From Pacificibacter marinus (GTDB lineage: Bacteria > Pseudomonadota > Alphaproteobacteria > Rhodobacterales > Rhodobacteraceae), in NCBI RefSeq assembly GCF_018860505.1, contig NZ_JAHKPU010000030.1:248001-312000 (forward strand): a stretch of DNA of 64,000 nucleotides, in the 5' to 3' direction. Below are positions 44,716-55,190 of this stretch, in pieces. How positions within the stretch are numbered: position 1 is the stretch's first letter; each line of letters opens with the position of its first letter. A program made the position numbers and the translations under genes. The notes beneath the pieces were generated by a model. That model saw only the letters and a list, made by a program, of their open reading frames with translations, searched no databases and had not been told where the DNA came from.

Positions 44716-46845
44716 TTAGGTGGCAGGCATCAGCGCGAAGACACAGACCGAAGCAGCGCGAATAAGTGCGGTATCGCCCGTGACGCATTGTGCGCCCGCA
44801 TCGGGTGCAGATGTATCAAGAATCAATTCCCATGTCATATCGTCCGCACATGGAGGCAATGTGACTTCTACATCGCCGTCGTTGTTTATCACCAAAAACA
44901 ACACATCATCAGAGGCACGGTATTCGGGCGTGCCAAAAGATGTGCGCACCTCGGTGCAAATGGTTTTGGTCTCAGCGCTTTCCCACTCTGCGCGTGTCGG
45001 CGGCGTACCATCGGGCATCCGCCAAAACACATCTGGCTTACCATCTTTCAGACGAGGTCGCGCATGCAAAAAACGCAACTGGCGCAGAACATTGTGATCG
45101 CGGCGCAGTTTTGTCAGCTTTTGAACAAAAGCGAGCAACCCTTCGTCCGCACCCCCCCAATTGACCCAGCCGATAGGGTTGTCTTGACCAAAGGTGTTGT
45201 TGTTGCCGTTTTGCGTATTGCCAATCTCATCGCCAGCCAAAATCATCGGCGTACCTTGCGATAAGAACGAACAGGCCAGAAAATTGCGCTGTCGCTGAGC
45301 GCGCGCGGCATTGATGGCAGGATCATCCGTAGGGCCTTCAACGCCCATGTTGTCTGAATAGTTGTCGTCTTTGCCGTCGCGATTGTCTTCGCCATTGGCC
45401 TCATTATGTTTGGCATTGTAGCTGACGGTGTCGCGCAGAGTCATACCATCATGGCAGGTGATGAAATTGATCGAACTGGTTGCCGCGCGCCCTGAGTGGT
45501 CAAAGGTCATCGCACTGCCCAGCAGACGGCGACCGATCAAAGGCATCATGCCCTCATCGCCCCGCCAAAACTTGCGCATATCATCGCGAAATTTGTCGTT
45601 ATATTCTAAAAACGGATGCGGCCAATTGCCAAGTTGATAACCGCCAGGGCCGATGTCCCAAGGCTCGGCGATCAATTTCACAGTGCTCAACACAGGGTCT
45701 TGCCCAAGCGAATCCAAGAAACCGCCCTTGCGATTGAACCCTTCAGCTTCTCGTCCCAGTACAGTGGCCAAATCAAAGCGAAATCCATCGACATGCATGA
45801 CTTCGACCCAGTACCGCAGACTGTCCATGATCATGCGCAACACCATCGGATGGCGCACGTTCAACGTATTGCCCGTGCCTGTGTCGTTGATGTAGTGGCG
45901 TTCATTTTCGGACAAACGATAGTATGATTTGTTGTCGAGACCTTTGAAGGACAGCGTTGGCCCAAACTCGTTGCCCTCGCCCGAATGATTGTACACCACA
46001 TCCAAGATCACCTCGATGCCAGCGGAATGAAACCGCCGCACCATGGTTTGAAATTCCCAGATGCCTTCTTGCGTCATATAGCGTGGTTCTGGCGCAAAGA
46101 ATCCCATGGACTGATAGCCCCAGAAATTCGTCAAACCAGCCTCGAGCAAAAACTTATCATCCAAAAACGCGTGTACAGGCATAAGCTGCACCGTGGTGAT
46201 GCCAAGCTTGGTCAAATAGTCCAGCACAGGCTCGGACGACATGCCAAGAAACTTACCGCGTTGAGTGTTTTGCAAATCAGGAAACTGGGCTGTCATGCCT
46301 TTGACATGTGCCTCGTAAATCACCGTGTCTGACGACGACGTTTCAGGGTGGCGATCATCGCCCCACTGAAAGCTTGGGTCCACAACAACACTGCGCTGAA
46401 CATAGGGTGCTGAATCCCGCGTATCAAAGCTAAGGTCTTTGTCCTTAGCCCCGATCGTATACCCCATGATTGCGTCGTCCCAAATCAAATCACCTGACAG
46501 GCGTTTGGCATAAGGATCAAGCAATAGTTTATTGGGGTTAAACCGGTGGCCTTCTTCAGGTCGGTACAGCCCATGAACACGATACCCATAACGCGTTCCA
46601 GGGCTCAAACCCGCGACATAGATATGCCAGACATCCCCATCACGTTCCAACAAAGGAATGCGCGCGATCTCATGCTTGCCGTCATCCGAAAACAAACACA
46701 GATCGATCCTTTCAGCATGTTCAGAAAATACGGCGAAATTGACGCCCTGCCCGTCATACGTGGCCCCTATTGGGCTAGGCCGCCCTGCTGACATTGAATG
46801 GTTTTTAAGCTTGGTCGGCAGGTCGTGTTTGAGATCAAAGATCAC
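44716..46845 (-). CDS. glgX: glycogen debranching enzyme GlgX
   Basis: GH13 isoamylase-type enzyme that removes alpha-1,6 branches from limit dextrin. The N-terminal CBM48-like domain is PSPIGATYDGQGVNFAVFSEHAERIDLCLF. Catalytic blocks are VYNHSGEGNEFGPTLSF, GFRFDLATVLGRE (nucleophile Asp), LIAEPWDIGPGGYQLG (acid Glu) and FITCHDGMTLRD. The 709 residues are slightly longer than E. coli GlgX. The frame begins with GTG overlapping the glgA stop (GTGA), consistent with the overlaps elsewhere in the operon; an ATG 17 codons later is the alternative. Confidence 0.94.
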   Translation of the reverse strand: MIFDLKHDLPTKLKNHSMSAGRPSPIGATYDGQGVNFAVFSEHAERIDLCLFSDDGKHEIARIPLLERDGDVWHIYVAGLSPGTRYGYRVHGLYRPEEGHRFNPNKLLLDPYAKRLSGDLIWDDAIMGYTIGAKDKDLSFDTRDSAPYVQRSVVVDPSFQWGDDRHPETSSSDTVIYEAHVKGMTAQFPDLQNTQRGKFLGMSSEPVLDYLTKLGITTVQLMPVHAFLDDKFLLEAGLTNFWGYQSMGFFAPEPRYMTQEGIWEFQTMVRRFHSAGIEVILDVVYNHSGEGNEFGPTLSFKGLDNKSYYRLSENERHYINDTGTGNTLNVRHPMVLRMIMDSLRYWVEVMHVDGFRFDLATVLGREAEGFNRKGGFLDSLGQDPVLSTVKLIAEPWDIGPGGYQLGNWPHPFLEYNDKFRDDMRKFWRGDEGMMPLIGRRLLGSAMTFDHSGRAATSSINFITCHDGMTLRDTVSYNAKHNEANGEDNRDGKDDNYSDNMGVEGPTDDPAINAARAQRQRNFLACSFLSQGTPMILAGDEIGNTQNGNNNTFGQDNPIGWVNWGGADEGLLAFVQKLTKLRRDHNVLRQLRFLHARPRLKDGKPDVFWRMPDGTPPTRAEWESAETKTICTEVRTSFGTPEYRASDDVLFLVINNDGDVEVTLPPCADDMTWELILDTSAPDAGAQCVTGDTALIRAASVCVFALMPAT

Positions 46846-48272
46846 TTGGCAACTCGTTCATAAAGGGCGGCATAGGTCGCAGATGACGCGTCCCAGCCCA
46901 AGTCTTGGTTCATCCCGCGCTTTTGCAGCCGTGTCCAGTCTGATGTGTTCGAAAAGGCTTCTGTGACACCTTTCAAACAATAGGCGAACGACAATTGATC
47001 AACAGGATGAAATTGAAAGCCTGTTGCAACGCCCAATTGGGATGCCGCCACGTTTTGGTTCACCACAGAATCCGCCAAGCCCCCCGTGGCCGCAACCACC
47101 GGCACTGTGCCATAACGCAATCCGTACAGTTGCGTCAGGCCACAAGGTTCAAATCGGGATGGCACCAAGACAATATCACCGCCCGCAAACATCCGATGCG
47201 ACAGCGCCTCGTCATAGCCGATCCGCAAACCCACTTTGCCGGGATGATTGCGCATCAACAACCGCAGCGCGTCTTCGATTTGCGGGTCGCCACTGCCCAA
47301 AATCGCCAAAGCGCCGCCGTTTGTGATGAACGCATCCGCAGCGCCTGCGATCAAATCCATCCCCTTTTGCGAGGTCAACCGACTGACAACAATCGCCAAT
47401 GGACCATCGGCCTTCGACAGGCCAAACTCAGCCATAAGCGCGGCGCGGTTTTTCTTTTTACCCGCCAACGACTTGGCAGAATAAGGCGTGATTTCTGGGT
47501 CAGTTTCGGGGTTCCAAACGTCCATATCGATGCCGTTTAAAATACCGGACAGTTCCCCTGCGCGCGCCGCCAGAACGCCTTCTAACCCCATACCAAATTC
47601 AGGCCGCATCAATTCTGCCGCATATGTCGGGCTCACGGTCGTTATTGCGTCGGCGTGCACCAAGCCCGCTTTGAGCGTGCTGATCTGCCCCCAGTATTCC
47701 AACTCATTTGAATTGAACCCCGCCAAAGGAAGGTCCAACGCCCCAAGCATCGCCGCAGGTGCAAGACCTTGAAACGCAATATTATGCACCGTCATGACAG
47801 TACCCACATCACATGGCGTACCGTATTTCAAATAGCTTGGCGCAAGACCCGCTTGCCAATCATGAGCATGTAAAACTTGTGGTTTCCACCCATCGCTTAA
47901 GCCGTCACGCGCAATCTCTGCTGCGACAAAAGACAGCGCGGCAAAGCGCTGAGCGTTATCAGCGAAGTCCGTCGGATTGCCATAGGGACCACCCTCGCGA
48001 TCATACAAATGTGGCGCATCAAGCAGCAAAATGACATTGCCCCCTGCTCTGCCTCGCAGCACCCGTGCTGGCCCGCCGAACAGATCATCGGCTTGCCAAA
48101 GCACTTTGTGCGCAGCAGCCTTTTTGATCAGGCCCTTATAGGCAGGTAAAAGCGTTCGCATGTCCCACCCATGGGCCGCCACAGCTGCAGGCAAAGCCCC
48201 CGCCACATCCGCAAGCCCCCCCGTTTTCACGAGGGGAACACATTCAGAGGTCACTGACAGAACATTGCGCAT
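46842..48272 (-). CDS. glgA: glycogen synthase GlgA
   Basis: ADP-glucose-dependent GT5 glycogen synthase of 476 residues. The N-terminal ADP-glucose motif is VKTGGLADVAGALP. The middle part has VLHAHDWQAGLAPSYLKYG and TVHNIAFQGL. The C-terminal domain has VVSRLTSQKGMDLI, PSRFEPCGLTQLYGLRYGTVPVVAATGGLADSV. I start at MRNVLSVTSE because GGAG lies eight bases upstream, at the end of glgC; upstream in-frame codons ATG and GTG are possible. It overlaps glgX by four bases and follows glgC almost directly. Confidence 0.95.
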   Translation of the reverse strand: MRNVLSVTSECVPLVKTGGLADVAGALPAAVAAHGWDMRTLLPAYKGLIKKAAAHKVLWQADDLFGGPARVLRGRAGGNVILLLDAPHLYDREGGPYGNPTDFADNAQRFAALSFVAAEIARDGLSDGWKPQVLHAHDWQAGLAPSYLKYGTPCDVGTVMTVHNIAFQGLAPAAMLGALDLPLAGFNSNELEYWGQISTLKAGLVHADAITTVSPTYAAELMRPEFGMGLEGVLAARAGELSGILNGIDMDVWNPETDPEITPYSAKSLAGKKKNRAALMAEFGLSKADGPLAIVVSRLTSQKGMDLIAGAADAFITNGGALAILGSGDPQIEDALRLLMRNHPGKVGLRIGYDEALSHRMFAGGDIVLVPSRFEPCGLTQLYGLRYGTVPVVAATGGLADSVVNQNVAASQLGVATGFQFHPVDQLSFAYCLKGVTEAFSNTSDWTRLQKRGMNQDLGWDASSATYAALYERVAK

Positions 48273-48277
48273 TTTCA

Positions 48278-49549
48278 TCACTCCAACACGGATGCCCGTT
48301 TATCAAGCATCGACTGCGTGATCAAAACAGTGCCCTCGTCTGTGCGACGGAACCATTTCGCATCCTCAATCGGGTCTTGGCCCACGACCAAACCATCAGG
48401 GATTATCACGCCGCGATCTACGACACATTTACTCAACTTGGCTTGCCGTCCGACCTGTACATAAGGCAGAGCCACCACCTGATCCAAGGACGAAAACGAA
48501 TGACTTCGCACGCCTGTAAACAACAGGGACTCGCGAATTTCAGATCCTGAAACGATGCACCCCCCCGAAATCAAAGAGGATACAGCCATACCACGGCGAT
48601 CATCTTCGTCATGGATAAACTTGGCGGGCGGCACGCTTTCGGAATAGGTCCAAATCGGCCATGTGTTGTCATACAAATCCAACGGCGGTGTGAATTGCGT
48701 CAGGTCGATATTGGCCTGCCAAAACGCATCAATCGTTCCGACATCGCGCCAATATGGTTCGACCTCAAGCCCGCTTGTGACGCAGCTGTCCTCAAAACGG
48801 TGCGCTATGGCTTTGCCACCTTTGACGATTTTGGGAATGATATCGTTGCCAAAATCATGGCTCGAATTCGGATCGTTCATGTCCTCAAGCAACAATTCAC
48901 GCAAGAAATCCCAACGGAACACATAAATGCCCATCGACGCCAAAGCGTGATCAGGATCGCCAGGAATACAGGGGGGATTACTTGGTTTTTCCAAAAATTC
49001 CGTCACGCGGTCTTTGGCGTCGCAATGCATCACACCGAAAGCAGAGGCTTCCATACGCGGCACAGTCAAACAGCCGATGGTCACATCAGCTCCTTGATCA
49101 AGATGCTGTTGCAGCATGATTTCATAGTCCATCTTGTAGATATGATCACCAGCCAAGATAACAATAAAATCAACACCATAACTATCTATAATATCGATGT
49201 TTTGCGTGACCGCATCAGCCGTCCCCAAGTACCATTTTTCTTCTGAGATACGTTGTGACGCGGGCAAAATATCCAAATACTCATTGCGTTCCGCGCGCAA
49301 AAAGCCCCAACCACGTTGGCAGTGTCGGATCAAACTATGGGCTTTGTATTGCGTTGCAATCGCCATTTTGCGTATGCCGGAATTGAGTGCGTTGGACAGT
49401 GCAAAATCGACGATGCGGGTTTTGCCGCCAAAATAAACAGCAGGCTTTGCGCGATTGTCTGTCAGCTCTTTCAAACGACTGCCACGCCCGCCCGCAAGCA
49501 CAAATGCCATCGCGCGATTCGACAAGCGCTGGTTCGGTGTCGGTTTCAT
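48278..49549 (-). CDS. glgC: glucose-1-phosphate adenylyltransferase GlgC
   Basis: Makes ADP-glucose from glucose 1-phosphate and ATP, the regulated first step of glycogen synthesis. The 423 residues are normal. The nucleotide loop is [44 protein letters not shown]; further blocks are [23 protein letters not shown] and FLEKPSNPP, with a left-handed beta-helix C-terminus ([19 protein letters not shown]). GGAG precedes the ATG, which overlaps the glgB stop (ATGA). Confidence 0.96.
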   Translation of the reverse strand: MKPTPNQRLSNRAMAFVLAGGRGSRLKELTDNRAKPAVYFGGKTRIVDFALSNALNSGIRKMAIATQYKAHSLIRHCQRGWGFLRAERNEYLDILPASQRISEEKWYLGTADAVTQNIDIIDSYGVDFIVILAGDHIYKMDYEIMLQQHLDQGADVTIGCLTVPRMEASAFGVMHCDAKDRVTEFLEKPSNPPCIPGDPDHALASMGIYVFRWDFLRELLLEDMNDPNSSHDFGNDIIPKIVKGGKAIAHRFEDSCVTSGLEVEPYWRDVGTIDAFWQANIDLTQFTPPLDLYDNTWPIWTYSESVPPAKFIHDEDDRRGMAVSSLISGGCIVSGSEIRESLLFTGVRSHSFSSLDQVVALPYVQVGRQAKLSKCVVDRGVIIPDGLVVGQDPIEDAKWFRRTDEGTVLITQSMLDKRASVLE

Positions 49550-51765
49550 TGTGTCTCCTCCCCTTCAATTAAAATCACTGCCGATAAAGGTGGCAATGTC
49601 AGCTCTGCAGAGTGGGCTTGGCCCATCCATTCAATGTCTTGGGCGTGGACACCTCCCAGATTTCCACGCCCCCCGCCGCCATAAATTTCAGCGTCAGTAT
49701 TAATCGCCTCGCGCCAAAACCCATCGCAGGGCAAGCCAACGCGGTGTCCTGTGCGTTCAACAGGCGTCATATTCAAAATCGTCACAACACGCGGATCGCC
49801 AGCTTTGCCATGGCGCACATAAACGTAAATGGAATTTTCAACATCAGCGCCCTCGATCCAACCGAAACCAGCGGGACGCGTGTCATTCACGTGCAGTGCT
49901 GGCACAGAGCGGTAGAGCTTGTTCAAATCGCGCACCAAATGTTGAATGCCAGCATGTGCAGGCGCGTCCAACAAATGCCAATCTAGGCTTTGGTTGTGGT
50001 TCCACTCGTTACGTTGTGCAAACTCTTGCCCCATGAACAAAAGTTTCTTGCCTGGATGGGTCCACATGAATCCATAGTAAGCGCGTAGATTGGCAAATTG
50101 CTCCCATGCATTGCCCCGCATCTTATCGATCATCGACCCTTTGCCATGCACCACTTCGTCATGGCTGATCGGCAAAACGAAGTTTTCGGTATAGGCATAG
50201 CTGATGGAATGGGTCAGCAAATGGTGGTGATGTTTGCGGTTGATCGGGTCTTCTTCCATGTAACGCAGGGTGTCGTTCATCCACCCCATGTTCCATTTGA
50301 ACCCGAATCCAAGTCCGCCGTGGTCCACCGGTGTCGACACCCCCGGAAAGGCCGTGCTTTCTTCGGCCACGGTCATGATGCCGGACACTTCGCCGTAGAC
50401 CAAAGAGTTCACCCCTTGCAAGAATGCGATGGCCTCATAATTCTCACGCCCGCCATCTGTGTTGGGCACCCATTCACCATCATTACGCGAATAATCGCGA
50501 TAAAGCATCGATGCAACAGCATCCACGCGCAGCCCGTCAAGATGGTACTCTTCCAACCAATACAACGCATTGGACCGCATGTAATTGGCCACTTCTGTCC
50601 GACCAAAATTATAGATCAGCGTGTTCCAATCTTGGTGGAATCCCTCACGCGGGTCTGCATGTTCATACAGTGCAGTGCCATCAAACTGCGCAAGGCCATG
50701 TTCATCGGTTGGGAAATGTGCAGGCACCCAATCAAGCAAAACCCCAAGCCCCTTAGCGTGTGCCGCCGTGATAAGCGCGCGAAACTCTTCTGGCGTGCCA
50801 TGGCGTATCGTCGGGGCAAACATGCCAATCGGTTGATAGCCCCAAGAGCCATCAAAAGGATGTTCCGTGATCGGCATCAATTCAATATGAGTGAACCCCA
50901 TGTCGGCGACGTAATCAACCAATTGATCTGCCAACTCAGTATAAGACAGCGGACGATTGCCATCAGCGCGCTTCCAACTGGCTAGATTGACCTCGTAAAT
51001 TGAAATCGGCGCGTCAATATTTTGCGCCATGGCACGGGTGCTCATCCACGCGTCATCGGCCCAATCGTGAGTTTTGATCTCGCGCACGACAGATCCGGTT
51101 TTCGGCGGATGTTCTGAACCAAATCCGATAGGATCGGCTTTCAGTGGCAAGTCCCGCCCATCGGCACTACGGATCGCATATTTATAAACTTCACCTGCCT
51201 GCAACGCCGGTACGAAAAGTTCCCAAATGCCCGACTGACCAAGCCTGCGCATTCCGTGTCTGCGGGTGTCCCAAACGTTGAAATCCCCGACAACGGCAAC
51301 GCGCTGTGCGTTTGGCGCCCAAACGGCGAAGCGCACACCCTCTACCCCCTCATGAGACATCGGCGTGGCGCCCAAGACATCCCAAATGCGGTTCATCGAC
51401 CCTTCACCCAAATAGTGAAGATCATCTGCCGTCAGACTGCTGTCAAAGGCATAAGGGTCATGAAACACCCATTGCGTTTCGCCAAAGTGGGCTTCAATTT
51501 GGTAAGGCGTATCTTTGGGCAGCAATGCACAGAACAAGCCTGTTGCATCAGGCACTGGCACCATTTCTATACGCGTTTTTTTGCCTGTCAAACAAACGCA
51601 TCTATCGGCGTCAGGCACGAAAACATTCAATCCATACCCATTTTCATGCACCTGCACCCCAAGAGCCCCAAACGGATCATTCAACCGAGCCGATATCAAA
51701 TCTTGCGCCACATCATGAGGCAATGCAGCATTAAGATCATCGGTTCGGATATTTGGGTTTGGCAT
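49546..51765 (-). CDS. glgB: 1,4-alpha-glucan branching enzyme GlgB
   Basis: GH13 enzyme that introduces alpha-1,6 branches, 739 residues with an N-terminal module plus CBM48 ([31 protein letters not shown]). Catalytic blocks are [42 protein letters not shown] (nucleophile Asp), [12 protein letters not shown] (acid Glu) and [14 protein letters not shown]. It is the first gene of the compact glgB-glgC-glgA-glgX-pgm operon. No glycogen phosphorylase gene is present in this operon or window. Confidence 0.96.
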   Translation of the reverse strand: MPNPNIRTDDLNAALPHDVAQDLISARLNDPFGALGVQVHENGYGLNVFVPDADRCVCLTGKKTRIEMVPVPDATGLFCALLPKDTPYQIEAHFGETQWVFHDPYAFDSSLTADDLHYLGEGSMNRIWDVLGATPMSHEGVEGVRFAVWAPNAQRVAVVGDFNVWDTRRHGMRRLGQSGIWELFVPALQAGEVYKYAIRSADGRDLPLKADPIGFGSEHPPKTGSVVREIKTHDWADDAWMSTRAMAQNIDAPISIYEVNLASWKRADGNRPLSYTELADQLVDYVADMGFTHIELMPITEHPFDGSWGYQPIGMFAPTIRHGTPEEFRALITAAHAKGLGVLLDWVPAHFPTDEHGLAQFDGTALYEHADPREGFHQDWNTLIYNFGRTEVANYMRSNALYWLEEYHLDGLRVDAVASMLYRDYSRNDGEWVPNTDGGRENYEAIAFLQGVNSLVYGEVSGIMTVAEESTAFPGVSTPVDHGGLGFGFKWNMGWMNDTLRYMEEDPINRKHHHHLLTHSISYAYTENFVLPISHDEVVHGKGSMIDKMRGNAWEQFANLRAYYGFMWTHPGKKLLFMGQEFAQRNEWNHNQSLDWHLLDAPAHAGIQHLVRDLNKLYRSVPALHVNDTRPAGFGWIEGADVENSIYVYVRHGKAGDPRVVTILNMTPVERTGHRVGLPCDGFWREAINTDAEIYGGGGRGNLGGVHAQDIEWMGQAHSAELTLPPLSAVILIEGEETQ

Positions 51766-51926
51766 GTATCAACTGTCTTTCTTTACATGTTTCATCAAAA
51801 CAACCTCAGAATGAAACACTCATTTCCGGCACAAATCCTCTGGAGCAAACAGAGCAACGCAATCATTCAGATATTTGTAATATTGTTGCGCAAATCCCCA
51901 AAGGTCCATCACATAATGTTTTTTCT

Positions 51927-53540
51927 TTAGCCAAAGACCTTAGCTGCGTTTGATGTTTCAAAGAATGCAAAGCCGAAAGCGGGCAAGGTCAAAGTTGCTC
52001 CAACAACATCCGCATGCGCTTCGCCAACTTGTCTTGCGTCCTCAGCCAAAGGTATAGACTGTGCGGCGTCAGACAGATTGAAAATACCGACAAGGCTCAC
52101 ATCATCCAAAGTTCGACTGACGGCCAAAAGCGGATCGGCGACACTTGGAAATGAGGTCTCCCCCAAACGGAGCTCATCGCGGTCCTTACGGAATGCCAGC
52201 GCCGTACGATATGCCAACAATACGCTGTCGTTTTTAGCCACTTGTCCAGAGACAGCCTTCGCAATTTGTGGGGCTTTGACAGGCAACCATGGATCACCGG
52301 TTGTGAAGCCTGCATGAGGCTCAGAAGCATCCCAAACCATCGGTGTACGACAGCCATCACGTCCTTTGTTGTCAGGCCAAAAATCGATGTAGCCTAAGTC
52401 GCGCAGCTCGTGGAATTCAATGTCGGTTTCGATTTGCCCCAACTCTTCGCCTTGATAGATTCCCAAGGCACCAGGGAAGCTGATCAACATATTGATCGCT
52501 TGGCGCGCCACAGTGTTTTGCAGCTCGGGCGTGTTGGCCCAACGCGTGACATGGCGTTGCACATCGTGGTTTGAAAAAGACCAACAGGGCCAGCCATCAG
52601 GCGCCTTGTTCAAGAACTCATTGATGCAGTTTTTGAAATGATCTGGATGATGATCGTGGCTGAGCATGGCAAAGGAATAGGCCATGTGCAATTTATCACC
52701 ACCAGAGGTGTATTCGCCCATAACCTCGACTTGGCGCAACCCGTCTTCGCCCACTTCGCCGATCAACATGCGATCATCGAATTCATCCATCAATGCGCGA
52801 ATTCGCTGCAAAACTTCAATATTTTCAGGCTGCGTTTTGGAAAACAGATGCGTTTGCGCCTCATAGGGATTGCCTGGAAAGCTGTCCCAATTCGACGCGG
52901 GGTTGTCGCGCAGTTTCTTGTCATGCACATAGAAATTCACGGTATCAAGGCGGAACCCGTCCACGCCACGTTCCAACCAAAACCGCATCGCATCGATCAA
53001 GGCCGTAACGACTTCAGGATTGTGGAAATTCAAATCAGGCTGCGAGACCAAGAAATTGTGCAGGTAATACTGACGACGACGTGCGTCGAACATCCATGCA
53101 GACCCGCCAAAGACAGACGGCCAGTTTGTGGGCGGCGTGCCATCTTTTTTCGGATCAGCCCAGACATACCAATCGGCCTTCGGATTGGTCTTATCCTTGC
53201 GGCTTTCAATGAACCAAGGGTGTTGGTCAGACGTGTGCGACAGAACCTGATCGATGATCACTTTCAACCCAAGCGCGTGCGCTTTTGCGACCAATTCATC
53301 GAAATCGTCGACAGAGCCGAACAGCGGATTAACGCTGGTGTAATCGGACACGTCATACCCCATGTCTTTGTCTGGCGATGTGAAAAATGGCGACAACCAA
53401 ATTGCATCGACACCCAAAGACGCCACATAATCCAACCTGCGCGTGATCCCTTTCAAGTCGCCGACACCGTCACCGTTGTCGTCTTGAAAAGACCGTGGAT
53501 AGATCTGATAAATTACGGCATCCCGCCACCATTCGCGCAT
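51927..53540 (-). CDS. GH13 alpha-glucosidase/oligo-1,6-glucosidase
   Basis: Cytoplasmic-looking alpha-glucosidase of 537 residues without a signal peptide. The start REWWRDAVIYQIYPRSFQDDNGDGVGDLKGI is the family hallmark. Catalytic blocks are GFRLDTVNFYVHD (nucleophile), LIGEVGEDG (acid/base) and FSNHDVQRH. It would release glucose from maltose, isomaltose, trehalulose-like or sucrose-type disaccharides. AAGGGAC precedes the ATG. It lies 161 bp from glgB on the same strand and has its own palindromic site upstream, so it may be regulated separately from the glycogen operon. Confidence 0.9.
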   Translation of the reverse strand: MREWWRDAVIYQIYPRSFQDDNGDGVGDLKGITRRLDYVASLGVDAIWLSPFFTSPDKDMGYDVSDYTSVNPLFGSVDDFDELVAKAHALGLKVIIDQVLSHTSDQHPWFIESRKDKTNPKADWYVWADPKKDGTPPTNWPSVFGGSAWMFDARRRQYYLHNFLVSQPDLNFHNPEVVTALIDAMRFWLERGVDGFRLDTVNFYVHDKKLRDNPASNWDSFPGNPYEAQTHLFSKTQPENIEVLQRIRALMDEFDDRMLIGEVGEDGLRQVEVMGEYTSGGDKLHMAYSFAMLSHDHHPDHFKNCINEFLNKAPDGWPCWSFSNHDVQRHVTRWANTPELQNTVARQAINMLISFPGALGIYQGEELGQIETDIEFHELRDLGYIDFWPDNKGRDGCRTPMVWDASEPHAGFTTGDPWLPVKAPQIAKAVSGQVAKNDSVLLAYRTALAFRKDRDELRLGETSFPSVADPLLAVSRTLDDVSLVGIFNLSDAAQSIPLAEDARQVGEAHADVVGATLTLPAFGFAFFETSNAAKVFG

Positions 53541-53598
53541 GTTTGTCTGTCCCTTAAATAATCCGTTCACAAGCAAGTTTTCGTTCGCAAGCTCGACT

Positions 53599-53610
53599 GT
53601 TAGCGCTAAC
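53599..53610. promoter_or_regulatory. LacI-type operator upstream of the alpha-glucosidase
   Basis: GTTAGCGCTAAC is a perfect 12-bp palindrome with central GCGC, about 59 bases before the alpha-glucosidase start. It matches the core of many LacI/GalR sites for alpha-glucoside genes. It differs from the sites next to either LacI gene in this window, so its regulator may be elsewhere. Confidence 0.5.
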
Positions 53611-53778
53611 TACATCGAATGCGCGAAAACACAAAAGCAATACGTGCCCGCTAAAAGAGGGCGCAAAACAGTTGCCAGAATCACACTGAAGCTATGTTTC
53701 GAGCCAATTTCAACCCAATTCGAACGCTCATAGCTATTTGGTTCAAACGCGACCTGTGACGTGAGCGCCTCAGGTGGC

Positions 53779-54543
53779 TTAGGTCAAAAGTGTTTTCATC
53801 CAGCTTAGAGAGGCATCTGTGTCACCGTTCGGCTTGTACTCAGCACCAAGTGGCGCGATGTAACCGAGATCACGAATAACCTGAAAAACATGTGCGTAAT
53901 TCAGCTCGCCATGATCGGGCGCGCCACGATCAGGCACGGATGCAAATTGGATGTGCCCGATCAAGGGAAGCATGGCTTCCAACCGGTGCCCAATGTCGCC
54001 TTCCATCAACTGCACATGGTAGCAATCAAACATCAATTTGAGGTTCGGCAAGCCCACATCCGAGATCACTTTTTTCGCCTGTTCGGTGGTCGACAAAAAG
54101 TAATTTGGCGCATCATATTTATTCAAAGGTTCGATCAAAATTGTAATGCCATGCTGCGCAGCATTTTCGCAGGCATATGTGAGATTTTCAACAAAGCACT
54201 CATGGGCAGCCTGCCCAGATGCAAAGCCTGCCATGACATGAATATTGGGGACATTTAACGCAGTTGCATAAGCCAATGCTTCGTCGATAGCCGCGCGGGC
54301 GTCAGCCTCACGCCCGACCAAAGCCGACAGTCCATTTTCGCCTTTTGATGTGTCACCTCGACTGGTGTTCAAGCCAAGCATTGGCAAACCTGTCTCGTTC
54401 AGAGCATCCGATATATCTTTAATTTCAGTATTATAAGGCCAGTGGCATTCCACAGCGTCAAAATTTGCCGCCTTGGCTGCTCTAATCGCATCAGGCAGTG
54501 AACGATCTGCCCAAAGAAAACCTAAGTTCGCAGATAATTTCAT
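53779..54543 (-). CDS. otnI: hydroxypyruvate isomerase-family protein OtnI (2-oxo-tetronate isomerase)
   Basis: Xylose isomerase-like TIM barrel of 254 residues. Metal and active-site blocks are AVECHWPYNTEI, IEPLNKYDAPNYF (Glu), MFDCYHVQLMEGD (Asp, His) and HIQFASVPDRGAPDHGELNY (His, Asp, Glu). In the known otn pathway OtnI converts a 2-oxo-tetronate to the 3-oxo-tetronate phosphorylated by OtnK. The start overlaps the otnC stop (ATGA). It is the last gene of ltnD-otnK-otnC-otnI. Confidence 0.88.
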   Translation of the reverse strand: MKLSANLGFLWADRSLPDAIRAAKAANFDAVECHWPYNTEIKDISDALNETGLPMLGLNTSRGDTSKGENGLSALVGREADARAAIDEALAYATALNVPNIHVMAGFASGQAAHECFVENLTYACENAAQHGITILIEPLNKYDAPNYFLSTTEQAKKVISDVGLPNLKLMFDCYHVQLMEGDIGHRLEAMLPLIGHIQFASVPDRGAPDHGELNYAHVFQVIRDLGYIAPLGAEYKPNGDTDASLSWMKTLLT

Positions 54544-55190
54544 GCATCCCACTCCACATTAAATTTTTGGACAACATTTTCAACCTGCTGATCCGTCAAT
54601 ATATTGGCCTTCATGCTGCGCAGCATAAAGGCAAGCTTGGCACTTTCTTCCAGCTCTTCAATCGCGTTGCAGGCCGCCTCGATGTCTTTGCCTGCGACCA
54701 CAGGTCCGTGATTGGCCAGCATCACCGCTGAGCGTTTTCCCGCAAGTCCACGCACGGCCTGTCCCATCGCAGGATCACCCGGCAAAAAGAACGGCAACAA
54801 TTTGACTTTTCCCAGCTTCATAATCGCATAAGGCGTCACAGGTGGGATGAAATTATCAGGATCGACATCTGGCAACATCGATAGGGCCACCGAATGACAC
54901 GAATGCAAATGCACCACAGCCCCCGCCGATGAACGCGTGTCATAGAACGCAGAGTGAAGGGGCATTTCTTTGGTTGGTTGATCACCACCAATCAATACGC
55001 CTTTTGCGTTAAATCGACTAAGCTTGGCCGGATCAAGCTGCCCAAAGCTCGTGCCTGTTGGCGATACCAAAAGCCCGCCGTCTTCCGTGCGCGCAGAGAT
55101 GTTGCCTGTGCTGCCACCGGTCAAGCCGCGATCAAACATCGACTTGGCAAGAACGCAAATCTGTTCACGCAAACGCGCTTCTGTACTCAT
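54540..55190 (-). CDS. otnC: class II aldolase-family 3-oxo-tetronate-4-phosphate decarboxylase OtnC
   Basis: Zinc-dependent aldolase-type enzyme of 216 residues related to fuculose phosphate aldolase. Visible are GLTGGSTGNISARTEDGGLLVSPTGTSFG, the metal His pair in VVHLHSCHSVAL and the third His in MLANHGPVVAGK. In the otn pathway it decarboxylates 3-oxo-tetronate 4-phosphate to dihydroxyacetone phosphate. It overlaps otnK and otnI by four bases each. Confidence 0.88.
   Translation of the reverse strand: MSTEARLREQICVLAKSMFDRGLTGGSTGNISARTEDGGLLVSPTGTSFGQLDPAKLSRFNAKGVLIGGDQPTKEMPLHSAFYDTRSSAGAVVHLHSCHSVALSMLPDVDPDNFIPPVTPYAIMKLGKVKLLPFFLPGDPAMGQAVRGLAGKRSAVMLANHGPVVAGKDIEAACNAIEELEESAKLAFMLRSMKANILTDQQVENVVQKFNVEWDA

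Noticed and set aside
50098-50985. Plus-strand open frame of 295 codons
   Set aside because: Lies wholly antisense to glgB, rich in His, Arg and Pro, with no ribosome-binding site; glgB has clear catalytic motifs.
51256-51930. Plus-strand open frame of 224 codons reaching past the glgB start
   Set aside because: Mostly antisense to glgB; the part beyond glgB shows no domain, and no ribosome-binding site is seen.
52638-53561. Plus-strand open frame of 307 codons
   Set aside because: Antisense to the alpha-glucosidase gene; mirror-frame composition.
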